Shown here: positions 53,926 through 64,000 of the stretch, in pieces
Position numbering within the stretch: the stretch's first letter is position 1
How the letters are laid out: every line of letters begins with the position of its first letter
Source: Mactra quadrangularis
Lineage: Eukaryota; Mollusca; Bivalvia; Venerida; Mactridae
Reading direction: 5' to 3'
Assembly (NCBI GenBank): GCA_025267735.1
Contig: CM046309.1
Coordinates: 30,884,702-30,948,701 of the forward strand
Length of the DNA: 64,000 nucleotides
Notes under the pieces: generated by a model
Seen by the model: only the letters and a program-made list of their open reading frames with translations
Told to the model about the DNA's origin: nothing
Databases searched by the model: none
Translations under genes and position numbers: made by a program

Positions 53926-55029
53926 TGAAATTTGTTTTTGTCAAATAAGTTTCATTAAGTGTATTAAGTGTAAAGTTTGACTACAAAAATATAAAACAAT
54001 AACTTTGAATTATGTGTTCTTTACCATTACTAATGTTGTGATTTTAATAATGTTGTTATTGTTTTATCAGTATATTTATTCATCATAATAATGATTATAC
54101 AAGTCATGTATGTTATTGGTTGTGGTTGTTTCATTTTTCTTTTAGTGCAATAGTTAATGTTATGAAATCCCATATGTTAAAATAAATTGTACCATGCTAT
54201 CATGCTGGCTCAAACAAAACTTGTCTGTTTTTTATGTCTACTCCTTGACTCATTATGTCACCTAAATGTGTAATATTATGGTGATAATCCATATTGCAGT
54301 ATGTTATGATATGTATTGGATCTATTTGTGATGACAAGCAAAGCAGGAATAGACTTTCACTATAGCCAGAATTCAAATATTTTGGGTTTTCCCTGCAGTA
54401 CTAACAAACTTTCACGATCACAATGAAAATATGTATACAAAAGATACAAAGAACGATAGTGTTTACTCTGTCTTTGTGCTTTTCAGCTAAAATGTGTAAC
54501 AAATTGTGTTTACCGCGTGCCAATGAAGGAAAAAACCCAAACATTTGAGTTCTAAATTCGGGCTATTAATGCACTTGCACAATCTTAATAAGATCAACAT
54601 AACACATATACTATGTATGTACATGTATTTTCAAATGATCTCTCGTACACAATGTTGAACGACTTGCATAAAATGCACTATGTGTTATGAAATGGATATT
54701 TTTAAACATACCTTGAAAGAGAACTATCATCTTATTTGATGGAACGTACAATTTATAAAATCACAATAAGATTATTCCAAGCTTTCAACACAGTTAAAAT
54801 TTATTCAAACTTTTAAATTATAGAGTCTGATAAAATCAATCAGTAAGGCAAATAAATACAAAAATCAGTTCTAGATAAAACAGACTTGTAAAAACCCGTC
54901 AGAATTGTAATGCAATATTAACTGGTGTATCAGTTACTGTTACACCCCTTAAGTCAATGCTAAGGTTTCTTTATAATTGTAGAGCTCAGTTGTTATCCTT
55001 GCTAAAATAAACCACAATCCTCACCTTAA
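53926..55029 (-). other. 3' flank of TRIM-like gene 1, with a hAT MITE remnant
   Basis: It matches 59038-60132. The part 54580-54955 ends 'ctgttacaccccttaa' and resembles the right half of the hAT MITE at 15130-15576. A minus-strand AATAAA (plus TTTATT, 54800-54805) could serve the gene's polyadenylation. Confidence 0.5.
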
Positions 55030-57033
55030 TCAATTCATGTGATAAAAATGAACATAATCGGAATCATTCTCAGTAGCAACAAATACATCAGAACCTGGTA
55101 AAAAGTTTACATGTTGAAAATTTCCATCACTTCTACCAAGCAGTTTACGACAATATTCACCACGACTTGTAACTTGGTGTATAGACGGAGGATCTTTGTC
55201 ACAGACATAGATATAACCCTCATTGTCAACTGATACGCAAACTGGGTGTTTTATTTCTTCACATGATACCGTCAGCTTAATATGTTCGTTTTCATACTGC
55301 ATTTTCACAATTTCTCCCGGTTCACCGTTCACACCATAGCAAGATATATACACAACATTCTCTCTCCTGTTTGCACACAATGAAACAGGTTGGCGAAAGG
55401 CATATTGGAATTTATATGTTCGATAATTGTCATCTCTCCTAACAACAACATCGTTCCTGGTAGTATAAACTAAATTTCCTCCTAGATATTCAATACCGAG
55501 GCATTTATGTTTTGAAATCAATTTAATGACTTCTATTTCATCGGAAAATTCTGCATTTTCTATTTGAAAGATTTTGACCACATTTTCATCAGGTATTGTG
55601 ACAGCAACTTTACCCACACTGCCAGGAACTGTTGTCACATTTTGTGGTCTTCCACTTACTTTTACATAATGTAGTACTTCCTGTTTGTCGTTCATTAGTA
55701 TCAACTTTCCATTTCTCTGATCACAAAGTACCAATCCCCCGTCTTCTAGAAATACAGTGTCAGTAATATTATGAACATGTTCGTCTCTCGAAAGAGGAAT
55801 AGCCCTCAATTTTTTAGCAATTCTCTTTTTCATTGAATCCTTAACACTGCCTCCTCTAGGCGTCACAAAATGAGGTGTTGAAATATTGCCAGGTGATACA
55901 ATAGATTGTGACGATCTCGCAACAGGTGTTGAGCTAGGTATTCTGATACTGGTGTCAATTCGACGTCTACTTGTCATTTGGTAATCATTTACGTTGCCTA
56001 GCGACGTCTTTGAAAATCCACCAACATGAACATATACACTATCATCGCTCCCGACGTCGCTTCGTGTATCTTTCATGTGCGAATTATGGGAGTCATATTC
56101 ATTAATGTCACCATGTACAAGCACAGCTGCTCTTGAGCTACATTTGGTTGGACTGACACTTCTAGTTCTTGAAGGCATGCGTCTAGACGTTGTATGATTG
56201 ATTACATGGTTGTCACTTATATAATTGTCCGATTCATTTGACGTTTCAGAAATATCTGAAAGACTTTCTTGGTCTCTGTCAGACACAGGATTGCACGTTA
56301 TTGTTCCTAAACTGGTTTGATTTGTTGATCCTTTTCGTCCAACTACATCACTAAGGGTAAGGTTTTTATGTAGTTTGAGCGATGGTGCAAATAGCTTAAT
56401 ATTTTCTTTATTGTCAATATGACCATTTTTCTTTAAGAAACTTTTACAGTTTATAATTGTATCGACTCTGTATGCATGGTCATTTCTAGACATATTTTGT
56501 TCGATGTCTGCACCAAGCATTTGTGTCTTTTCAAGCTCTTTGCACAATTTGGAGTATATTTTGTCGATCTCACCTAACGCATGATTTATTTTCATTGTTG
56601 TTTCGTCACATAATTCTCGTTCAAAATGTATCAATAAATCTACGAGCGTCTTAACAAATCCATTGATTTCATCAATGAATTGTTTCTTTTTATTCTCCAT
56701 AGATTTTTTATTCTGTTGAAGTTGTAACAACTGATGTTCTATGTTTCGCTTGCTGCTATTTAATTTGTTCAATAAACTGACCTCAGTTTGTTTAAACTTA
56801 GTTGTAGTAACGTATCTATCAATGTCAAAAACTGTACCTTCAGATTTTGGATATCTGCGTCTATATTCCTGATAACACGTGGAACAGTATAATTCGTTCG
56901 TCTTTTCATTGTAATGCATTACAGTTTTAGTGTTATGCTTTTTACAAACAATATTTTTGCGCGTATTTTGATCATTTCCACGCACGTTTATTCTTCTGGT
57001 TGAAGCGGTGTTAACTGACCCAGAAGCTCCCAT
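55030..57033 (-). CDS. TRIM-like protein 1: half B-box, coiled coil, NHL-like propeller (667 aa)
   Basis: Single-exon gene. The N-terminus MGASGS fits an N-myristoylation signal (Gly2, Ser6). Residues 30-53 hold C-x2-H and C-x2-C (Cys30, His33, Cys50, Cys53), part of a B-box-type zinc site; there is no RING finger. Residues about 78-180 form a Lys/Glu/Leu-rich coiled coil. Residues about 230-430 are Ser/Thr/Arg-rich and probably disordered. From about 430 to the end, short repeats such as DGGLVLCDQRNGKLILMN and NEGYIYVCDKDPPSIHQV look like NHL-type propeller blades. Without RING it is unlikely to be a ubiquitin ligase. Such TRIM-like genes are numerous in bivalves. A near twin lies at 60133-62160. 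Function unknown; membrane attachment is inferred. Confidence 0.88.
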   Translation of the reverse strand: MGASGSVNTASTRRINVRGNDQNTRKNIVCKKHNTKTVMHYNEKTNELYCSTCYQEYRRRYPKSEGTVFDIDRYVTTTKFKQTEVSLLNKLNSSKRNIEHQLLQLQQNKKSMENKKKQFIDEINGFVKTLVDLLIHFERELCDETTMKINHALGEIDKIYSKLCKELEKTQMLGADIEQNMSRNDHAYRVDTIINCKSFLKKNGHIDNKENIKLFAPSLKLHKNLTLSDVVGRKGSTNQTSLGTITCNPVSDRDQESLSDISETSNESDNYISDNHVINHTTSRRMPSRTRSVSPTKCSSRAAVLVHGDINEYDSHNSHMKDTRSDVGSDDSVYVHVGGFSKTSLGNVNDYQMTSRRRIDTSIRIPSSTPVARSSQSIVSPGNISTPHFVTPRGGSVKDSMKKRIAKKLRAIPLSRDEHVHNITDTVFLEDGGLVLCDQRNGKLILMNDKQEVLHYVKVSGRPQNVTTVPGSVGKVAVTIPDENVVKIFQIENAEFSDEIEVIKLISKHKCLGIEYLGGNLVYTTRNDVVVRRDDNYRTYKFQYAFRQPVSLCANRRENVVYISCYGVNGEPGEIVKMQYENEHIKLTVSCEEIKHPVCVSVDNEGYIYVCDKDPPSIHQVTSRGEYCRKLLGRSDGNFQHVNFLPGSDVFVATENDSDYVHFYHMN

Positions 57034-57260
57034 TTTGACTGATCAACACTAAATATCCTTTAAATGTTCATTTCCGATACCCGAAACATTTAAGTTTTTA
57101 AGAAGATTTTTGAATCCATAAGCGACCTATATCTTCATTGGTGAAAACTGTTTTGATATTCCAGAATTACTAAGCAATAGTATCGCTAACCTTAACCATA
57201 CATGGTGCTGTTTAGTAATGATTTTTCTGAAATGCTCCATGCGTGATACCTTTGTACATG

Positions 57261-57268
57261 CTTATATA
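57261..57268 (-). promoter_or_regulatory. Possible TATA box of TRIM-like gene 1
   Basis: The minus-strand TATATAAG lies about 230 bp upstream of the ATG. A TATATAAA lies at the matching place (62388-62395) before gene 2, inside otherwise similar flanks. Not proven. Confidence 0.3.
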
Positions 57269-57331
57269 AATTTAATAGTTGAACATTTAAATGTCACATA
57301 CTTTAAATCTTTTGATCAACCCTAACAACCT

Positions 57332-58353
57332 AATCCTAATCGTAATAAGAAATCTACAATTGTGAAATGTAAGGGGTTTTCTCAAACTAGTCAAGACTGT
57401 ATTATATACTATTCATGGTCAACAACGCAGTTGTGTAGTTATCACGATTACCCATCTTTATGTGTATCGAAATTTACATGAAGCATGGGCGTATATTATG
57501 TAATTTAAAGGGGTCATTTCCCATTGAAGATACATTTAAATAGATATTATAATGATTTAACTTAACCTTTCATAATTAATTCATCCGTGTTTTACGCCCG
57601 TGTCTCATGTAAATAAAATTAGATAACATTTACTTATACTCACGTCATAGTTTAACAAAATGGCCAACTAATGAGCGACAAAAATGTTATTATGCCATCC
57701 ATACACACGCCTTTGAGGATACATGTAAACATGGTGTATAGTCCGTTTTTTCTCAACTGTCATAGTTTATATATTTTCACGGTGAATGATTTCACACTAT
57801 ATCAATATCACCAGTGTTAGACAAAGAACATGAAATCACCGAGAAAATATTCATGTTTTGACAGTTGAGAAAAAACGAACAATACAAAAACAGTAATTCT
57901 AAATGAAACGGATTTGAATGGATTTAAATTTTCCTGATAACTTTTATTTTTTAAAAAGTTTTAGGTGACAAAATGCATCCCAATCGAGGACCGATAATTA
58001 CACTAATACCTCGGCACTGTTCATCCTGAAACATACACGTTTGTGCTGGAAGTGTTTAAAATAAAACAAAATTACTAGTATACGTAAACCTCGTATATGC
58101 TTAGGAAATATAATTGCGATATTGGAATCTTACAAAAGTATATGTATCGCATTCCTGTGGCGTCATCCCCTGTTTTTTTCTTGAGTGTGATTATCAATAC
58201 ATGTGCTGCACTTATTTGCAGACAGAGTTAATTCGGGATAACTTGATATTGAAATGAGTTTTTATAAGGTTTTGAACGTTTTTATTTGTAATCATACGCA
58301 ACAAATTGTATTAAAGCTATCTGTAATTGTTATAAAATGGTCTTGTTTTATCT
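57332..58353. other. Spacer between the duplicated units
   Basis: Unique AT-rich DNA not shared by the two copies. It contains one foldback element (57741-57880) and no supported gene. Confidence 0.6.
57741..57880. mobile_element. Foldback MITE, 140 bp
   Basis: The inverted arms of about 45 bp begin GTCCGTTTTTTCTCAACTGT and, inverted, GTTCGTTTTTTCTCAACTGT and run to 'ggtga/tcacc'. The loop is about 50 bp. No coding frame. Confidence 0.7.
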
Positions 58354-58468
58354 ATTTTTTAATACTATTATATTGTACAATTAATCATACATTAAATCAA
58401 TATTGTTAAATAATACATCTATTGTGTTACAAAATCCCAAGTTCACAATGGATTCTCTGTACAACAAT

Positions 58469-58850
58469 AGCCCTTTGCCTAAATGAAGTGCTAGCTAAGG
58501 CTTTCTTTCGAGTACGGAACAATTTTCTTTAAGTTTACTCAGTAATTTGCTTTGATCATTGAGCCATGAATTATGAAAAAGAAATGCATTTTTTCTTGTT
58601 TGCTCATGCCATCGTTAGCAACCACAGTACTTTCTTCAGTTACACTCCATACATAATGCAGCATAGCTGAGTTATGTATCGTGGAATAACTGAAGATGGT
58701 ACACTCAGGTATCTTAAAACTTCATGTTGATGCTAAAACAAGTTACATCTGGCTATCGGTTTGCTGAAGCAAGTTGTTGTCATAGTGCTGAGAAACAAAC
58801 TGTAGCCCTTTCTTAGGGTGCTACAAAGATCTAAACTTTAGCAATGGGCT
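58469..58850. mobile_element. Foldback element in duplication copy 2
   Basis: Counterpart of 52119-52500. It is bracketed by AGCCCTTTGCC and GGCAACGGGCT-like inverted ends, here 'ttagcaatgggct' on the right. Confidence 0.5.
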
Positions 58851-60132
58851 AAATGTTTACTTACCACAAATTCTAAAAACCCTGATTTCCAAATTGTAGG
58901 AAATCTTAATTTTTCAACATTTATGTCCAATCGATAGTGGAAATGAGTGTAGGATCATACTACAATGTATTGTCATCCTTCACATTTCCACTATTGGTCA
59001 GACACATATGTAGAAAATTAAAGATTTCCTATTTTAATGAAATTTGGGGTACTTAGAAGTTTCGTTAAGGGCGTTAAGTGTAAAGTCAGACTACAAAAAT
59101 ATAAAATAATAACTTTTAATTATGTGTTAATGAGTTCTGAATGTTGTGATTTAAATAATGTTGTTATTGTTTTATCAGTATATTTATTCATCATAATAAT
59201 GATTATACAAGTCATGTATGTTATTGGTTGTGGTTGTTTCATTTTTCTTTTAGTGCAATAGTTAATGTTATGAAATCCCATATGTTAAAATAAATTGTAC
59301 CATGCTATCATGCTGGCTCAAACAAAACTTGTCTGTTTTTTATGTCTACTCCTTGACTCATTATGTCACCTAAAGGTGTAACATTCCGGTGACAACCTAT
59401 ATTGCATGTTGTGATATGTATTGGAAACCATTTGGGATGACAAGCAAAGCAGGAATAGACTCACTATATCCAGAATTCAAATATTTGGGTTTCCCCTGCA
59501 GTACAAACAAACTCACAATCACAATGAAAATATGTATACAAAAGATACAAAGAACGATAGTGTTTACTCTGTCTTTGTGCTTTTCAGCTAAAATGTGTAA
59601 CAAATTGTGTTTACCGCGCGCCAATGAAGGAAAACCCCAAACATTTGAGTTCTCAATTCGGGCTATTAATGCACTTGCACAATCTTAATAGATCAACATA
59701 ACACATATATATACAATGTATGTACATATATTTTCAAATGATCTCTCGTACAGATGTTTGAATGACTTGCTTAAAATGCACTATGTGATATGAAATGGAT
59801 ATTTTTAAACATACCTTGAAAGAGAACTTTCATCTTATTTGATGGAACGTATAATCTATAAAATCACCATAAGATTATTCCAAGCTTTCAGCACATTTAA
59901 AATTTATTCAAACTTTTAAATTATAGAGTCTGATAAAATCAATCAGTAAGGCAAATAAATACAAAAACCAGTTCTAGATAAAACAGACTTGTAAAAACCC
60001 GTCAGAATTGTAATGCAATATTTACCAGTATATCAGTTACTGTTACGACCCTTAAGTCAATGCTAAGGTTTCTTTATAATTGCAGGGCTCAGTTGATATC
60101 CTTGCTAAAATAAACCACAATCCTCACCTTAA

Positions 60133-62160
60133 TCAATTCATGTAATAAAAATGAACATAATCAGAATCATTCTCAGTAGCAACAAATACATCAGAACCTG
60201 GTAAAAAGTTTACATGTTGAAAATTTCCATCACCTCTACCAAGCAGTTTACGACAATATTCACCACGACTTGTTACTTGGTGTATAGACGGAGGATCGAT
60301 GTCACAGACATAGATATAACCCTCATTGTCAACTGATACGCAAACTGGGTGTTTTATTTCTTCACATGATACCGTCAGCTTAATATTTTCATTTTCGTAT
60401 TGCATTTTCACAATTTCTCCCGGTTCACCGTTCACACCATAGCAAGATATATACACAACATTCTCTCTTCTGTTTGCACACAATGAAACAGGTTGGCGAA
60501 AGGCATATTGGAATTTATATGTTCGATAATTGTCATCTTTTCTCCTAACAACAACATCGTTCCTGGTAGTATAAACTAAATTTCCTCCTAGATATTCAAT
60601 ACCGCGGCATTTAGGTTTTGAATTCAATTTAATAACTTCAATTTCATCGGAAAATTCTGCATTTTCTATTTGAAAGATTTTGATCACATTTTCATCAGGT
60701 ATTGTGACAGCAACTTTACCTACACTGCCAGGAACTGTTGTCACATTGTGTGGACTTCCACTGACTTTTACATCATGTAGTACTTCCTGTTTGTCGTTCA
60801 TTAGTATCAACTTTCCATTTCTCTGATCACAAAGTACCAAACCACCGTCTTCTAGAAATACAGTGTCAGTAATATTATGAACATGTTCGCCTCTTGCAAG
60901 TGGTATAATCTTTAACTTTTTTGCCATTCTCCTTTCCATTGAATCCTTAACACCCCCTCCTCTAGGCGTCACAAAATGAGGTGTTGAAATGTTGCCAGGT
61001 GATACAATAGATTGAGACGATCTCGCAACAGGTGTTGAGCTAGGTATTCTAATACTGGTGTCAATACGACGTCTAGATTCACTCCTTGGTGTGATACTTG
61101 TCATTTGGTAATCATTGACCTTGCCTAGCGACGTCTTTGAAAATCTACCAACATTAACATACCCACTATCAGCGCTGTCTTCGTCGCTTCGTTTATCTTT
61201 CATGTGCGAATTATGGGAGACATATTCATTATTGTCACCATGTACAAGCACAGCTGCTCTTGAGTTACGTTTGGTTGGACTGACACTTCTAGTTCTTGAA
61301 GGCATGCGTCTAGACGTTGTATGATTGATTACATGGTTGTTACTTATATAATTATCCGATTCATTTGACGTTTCAGAAATATCCGAAAGACTTTCTTGGT
61401 CTCTGTCAGACACAGGATTGCACGTTATGGTTCCTAAACTGGTTTGATTAGTTGATCCTTTTCGTCCAACCACATCACTAAGGGTAAGGTTTTTATGTAG
61501 TTTGAGCGATGGTGCAAATTGCTTAATATTTTCTTTATTGTCAGTATGACCATTTTTCTTCAAGAAACTTTTACAGTTTATAATTGTATCGACTCTGTAC
61601 GCATGGTCATTTCTAGACATATTTTGTTCTATGTCTGCACCAAGCATTTGTGTCTTTTCAAGCTCTTTGCACAATTTGGAGTATATTTTGTCGATCTCAC
61701 CTAACGCATGGTTTATTTTCATTGTTGTTTCGTCGCATAAATCTCGTTCAAAATGTATCAATAAATCTACCAGAGTCTTAACAAATCCTTTGATTTCATC
61801 AATGAATTGTTTCTTTTTATTCTCCATAGATTTTTTATTCTGCTGAAGTTGTAACAACTGATGTTCTATGTTTCGCTTGCTGCTATTTAATTTGTTCAAT
61901 AAACTGACTTCAGTTTGTTTGAACTTAGTTGTTGTTACGTACCTATCAATGTCAAAAACTGTACCTTCAGATTTTGGATATCTGCGTCTATATTCCTGAT
62001 AACACGTTGAACAGTATAGTTCGTTCGTCTTTTCATTGTAATGCGTAACAGTTTTAGTGTTATGCTTTTTACAAACAATATTTTTGCGCGTATTTTGATC
62101 ATTTCCCCGCACATTTATTCTTCTGGTTGAAGCGGTGTTAACTGACCCACAAGCGCCCAT
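60133..62160 (-). CDS. TRIM-like protein 2: half B-box, coiled coil, NHL-like propeller (675 aa)
   Basis: Single-exon paralogue of the gene at 55030-57033, very similar along its length. The N-terminus is MGACGS: the myristoylation pattern is kept and Ser4 is replaced by Cys4, a possible extra palmitoylation site. The CxxH/CxxC pair, coiled coil and propeller are all retained. Indels relative to copy 1 are the extra SITPRSE-type segment before SRRRIDTSIRI in the linker and one extra Lys in the RRKDDNYRTY blade. Many substitutions fall in the disordered linker (for example GDNNEYVSH for GDINEYDSH), few in the coiled coil. Both frames are intact, so both may be expressed. Confidence 0.88.
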   Translation of the reverse strand: MGACGSVNTASTRRINVRGNDQNTRKNIVCKKHNTKTVTHYNEKTNELYCSTCYQEYRRRYPKSEGTVFDIDRYVTTTKFKQTEVSLLNKLNSSKRNIEHQLLQLQQNKKSMENKKKQFIDEIKGFVKTLVDLLIHFERDLCDETTMKINHALGEIDKIYSKLCKELEKTQMLGADIEQNMSRNDHAYRVDTIINCKSFLKKNGHTDNKENIKQFAPSLKLHKNLTLSDVVGRKGSTNQTSLGTITCNPVSDRDQESLSDISETSNESDNYISNNHVINHTTSRRMPSRTRSVSPTKRNSRAAVLVHGDNNEYVSHNSHMKDKRSDEDSADSGYVNVGRFSKTSLGKVNDYQMTSITPRSESRRRIDTSIRIPSSTPVARSSQSIVSPGNISTPHFVTPRGGGVKDSMERRMAKKLKIIPLARGEHVHNITDTVFLEDGGLVLCDQRNGKLILMNDKQEVLHDVKVSGSPHNVTTVPGSVGKVAVTIPDENVIKIFQIENAEFSDEIEVIKLNSKPKCRGIEYLGGNLVYTTRNDVVVRRKDDNYRTYKFQYAFRQPVSLCANRRENVVYISCYGVNGEPGEIVKMQYENENIKLTVSCEEIKHPVCVSVDNEGYIYVCDIDPPSIHQVTSRGEYCRKLLGRGDGNFQHVNFLPGSDVFVATENDSDYVHFYYMN

Positions 62161-62387
62161 ATTGACTGATCAACACTGAATATCCTTTAAATGTTCATTT
62201 CCGATACCCGAAACATATAAGCTTTAAAGAAGATTTTTGAATCCATAAGCGACTTATATCTTCATTGGTGAAAACTGTTTTGATATTCCAGAATAACTCG
62301 GCAATAGTATCGCTAACCCAAACCATACATGGTGCAGTTTAGTTATGATGTTCTGAAGTTCTCCATGCGTGATACCTTTGCACATGT

Positions 62388-62395
62388 TTATATAA
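62388..62395 (-). promoter_or_regulatory. Possible TATA box of TRIM-like gene 2
   Basis: TATATAAA on the minus strand, about 230 bp upstream of the ATG, conserved in position with 57261-57268. Confidence 0.3.
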
Positions 62396-62457
62396 ATTTA
62401 ATAGTTAAACATTTAAATATTATATACTTAAAGTCTATTGATCAGCCATCAACAGCT

Positions 62458-62832
62458 TCTATTACCATGAATAGAAAAAAAGAAAATATTTGAAATTCAA
62501 TTAAAGTGTTCACAAAGAATCTATACATCGTATTATGAAAACGTATTCACTTAGTTAAGGTAAACTTTTATTTACATAAAGTTCTAAATCATCTTTGATA
62601 CGTAAAAAAAGTCCCTTTAAACGAAAATCAATAAATACATGTAAAACTATGTATACTTCATAGCCTTGTACAATGAAATTTGATTTATTGACCATAAAAA
62701 TTAAAGACGGCTGTACTTCAGCCTTAAATTATTATCAAAAGTTTAATAAAAATATTCACATTTTAGAAACTTAGTTCAACTGTTGATGACAATGGAACCA
62801 CAGACACTTTTGGTGCATTAAGATTACTTTTT
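62458..62832. other. Intergenic, nothing recognised
   Basis: AT-rich DNA between the duplication and the terminal repeat element; no feature supported. Confidence 0.6.
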
Positions 62833-64000
62833 ATACGCCCGTTTTGAAAAAACGGTCGTATTATATTATGATGTTGTCCGTCTGTCCGTCTGTCCGTCTG
62901 TCCGTCTGTCCGTCTGGCCGTCTGTCCGTCTGTCCGTCTGTCCGTCCGTGGACAATTGCTTGTCCGGATGATAACTCAAGAAAGGATATACCTAGGTTCC
63001 TAAAATTTTATATGTGGATAGCCCTTGGGTAAAGGAGGTTCCCTATTGATTTTGAGACCCCAGGGTTAAAGGTCAAGGTCACTGGGACTTAAAATAGGTA
63101 AAACTTGTCCGGACAATAACTGAACCACCAATGTACCTAAGTTCACCAAATTTAATGTAAGAGTAGCCCATGTGTCAAAGATGTTCCCTATTGGTTTTGG
63201 GGCCCCTGCATGAAAGGTCAAGGTCACAGTGGCATCATATGGGGAAAAACTTGTCCTGACAATAACTTAACAACCAATCTACCTAGGTTCACCAAATTTT
63301 ATGTGAGAGAAGCCCATGTGTCAAGGATGTTCCCAATGGGTTTTGGGGCCCCTGGGTCAAAGGTCAAGGTCACTGGGACATCAAATTGAAAAACCTTGTC
63401 CGGACCATAACTCAACAACGCCTGTACCTAGGTTCACCAAATTTTATGTAAGAGTAGCCCATGTGTCAAAGATGTGCCCTACAGGTTTATGGTGCCCCAG
63501 GTTCAAAGGTCAAGGTCACAGGGGCATTATATTGAAAAACCTTGTCCAGACAATAACTGAAAGACCAATGTACCTAGGTTCACCAAATTTTATGTAAGAG
63601 TACCCCATGTGTCAAGAATATGCCCTATTAATTTTGGGGCCCCTGGGTCAAAGTTCAAGGTCACAGTGGCATGATATTGAAAAACATTGTCCGGGTAATA
63701 ACTCAACAATGACTGTACCTAGGTTAACCAAATTTCATGTGAGAGTAGCCCATGTGTCAAGGATGTACCTTATCAGTTTTGGGAAAACAGGGTTAAGTTT
63801 AAATCTTAAACCAGAAGATATCAAATTACCAAGCTGTGACTTCAAATGTTCTACCAATATGTTTATAAAGTCAAAACGGCAAACAATGAAACACTTGTCC
63901 AGACAATAACTGAACCACCAATGTACCTAGGTTCTCCAAATTTTATGTGAGGGTAGCCCTTGGGTAAAGGTTATGCCCTATTGGTTTTGGGGATCCTGGG
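62833..64000 (+). mobile_element. HINE/pearl-like element, third family, cut by the window end
   Basis: It starts with the hairpin ATACGCCCGTTTT-gaaa-AAACGGTCGTAT, then an 8-bp microsatellite. About seven ~155-bp units follow, each with 'ccatgtgtcaaagatgttccc', 'ttttggggcccctgggtcaaaggtcaaggtcac', 'aacttgtccggacaataact' and 'gtacctaggttcaccaaattttatg'. The layout equals that of the elements at 29447 and 35033. The 3' end is not in the window. Open frames here come from the repeat. Confidence 0.7.
62874..62950. repeat. (CTGTCCGT)n microsatellite
   Basis: About nine near-perfect 8-bp units, one with a G for T (ctggccgt). It occupies the same place as the GC-rich 'gggcgg' and 'ggcgtcgg' blocks of the related elements. 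Confidence 0.9.

Larger units (their letters stand above)
52003..57331. repeat. Segmental duplication, copy 1
   Basis: Collinear with 58354-62457 at high identity, starting near 'gtacaattaatcatacattaaatc' and ending near 'gatcaaccctaac'. It contains one TRIM-like gene and both flanks. Copy 1 is longer mainly because of the TTAA element (52948-53925) and about 250 extra bases near 52610-52870. Confidence 0.9.
58354..62457. repeat. Segmental duplication, copy 2
   Basis: Collinear with 52003-57331. It lacks the TTAA element and part of a foldback element. It carries TRIM-like gene 2. Same orientation, so a direct duplication. Confidence 0.9.

Noticed and set aside
63316..63909. Two open frames of about 95 residues near the window end
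   Set aside because: Both lie wholly in the ~155-bp repeat units and repeat themselves; they are by-products of the element.

Overview
This window is eukaryotic nuclear DNA from an animal, most likely a mollusc and probably a bivalve. It is AT-rich. Its genes are split by many GT-AG introns of a few hundred bases to about 2 kb. The repeats are of kinds abundant in bivalve genomes: tRNA-derived SINEs, many short inverted-repeat elements, and long elements built of ~155-bp repeats that resemble the oyster 'pearl'/Helentron-derived elements. The species cannot be named from the sequence alone.

Layout. (1) 123-4651, minus strand: the first five coding exons of an acyl-CoA thioesterase/BAAT-family gene, cut off by the window start. 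(2) 4.7-11.7 kb: intergenic DNA with SINEs, a perfect foldback element and a nest of DNA transposons, including hAT-like elements with 6-bp target-site duplications, one of which keeps two transposase exons. (3) 11740-48718, plus strand: a complete 36-exon coding model of the ARFGEF3 (BIG3/KIAA1244) orthologue. The exon lengths sum to 6282 nt in one open frame, giving 2093 residues, and every junction is GT-AG. Its introns hold most of the remaining mobile elements, a 28-copy minisatellite ending at a splice acceptor, and a tandem array that copies an exon end together with its splice donor six times. (4) 52.0-62.5 kb: a direct duplication of a 4-5 kb unit. Each copy carries an intronless minus-strand gene for a TRIM-like protein with a half B-box, a coiled coil and an NHL-like propeller. 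The first copy has since received a TTAA-flanked, piggyBac-like long-inverted-repeat element that the second lacks. (5) 62.8-64.0 kb: the start of another ~155-bp-unit repeat element that runs off the window.

The three gene types are not functionally linked in any visible way; this is a normal animal gene neighbourhood, not an operon. The acyl-CoA gene would act on fatty acyl-CoAs in mitochondria or peroxisomes. ARFGEF3 is a large scaffold-like relative of the ARF exchange factors whose Sec7 region has lost its catalytic residues. The two TRIM-like proteins look like members of an expanding family with an N-terminal lipidation signal. I did not find a clear new multi-gene system. The most notable observations are the donor-duplicating array inside ARFGEF3, the cysteine nucleophile in the thioesterase-like gene, the family of 6-bp-TSD elements, the natural empty site of the TTAA element, and the Ser4/Cys4 difference at the lipidated end of the TRIM-like pair.
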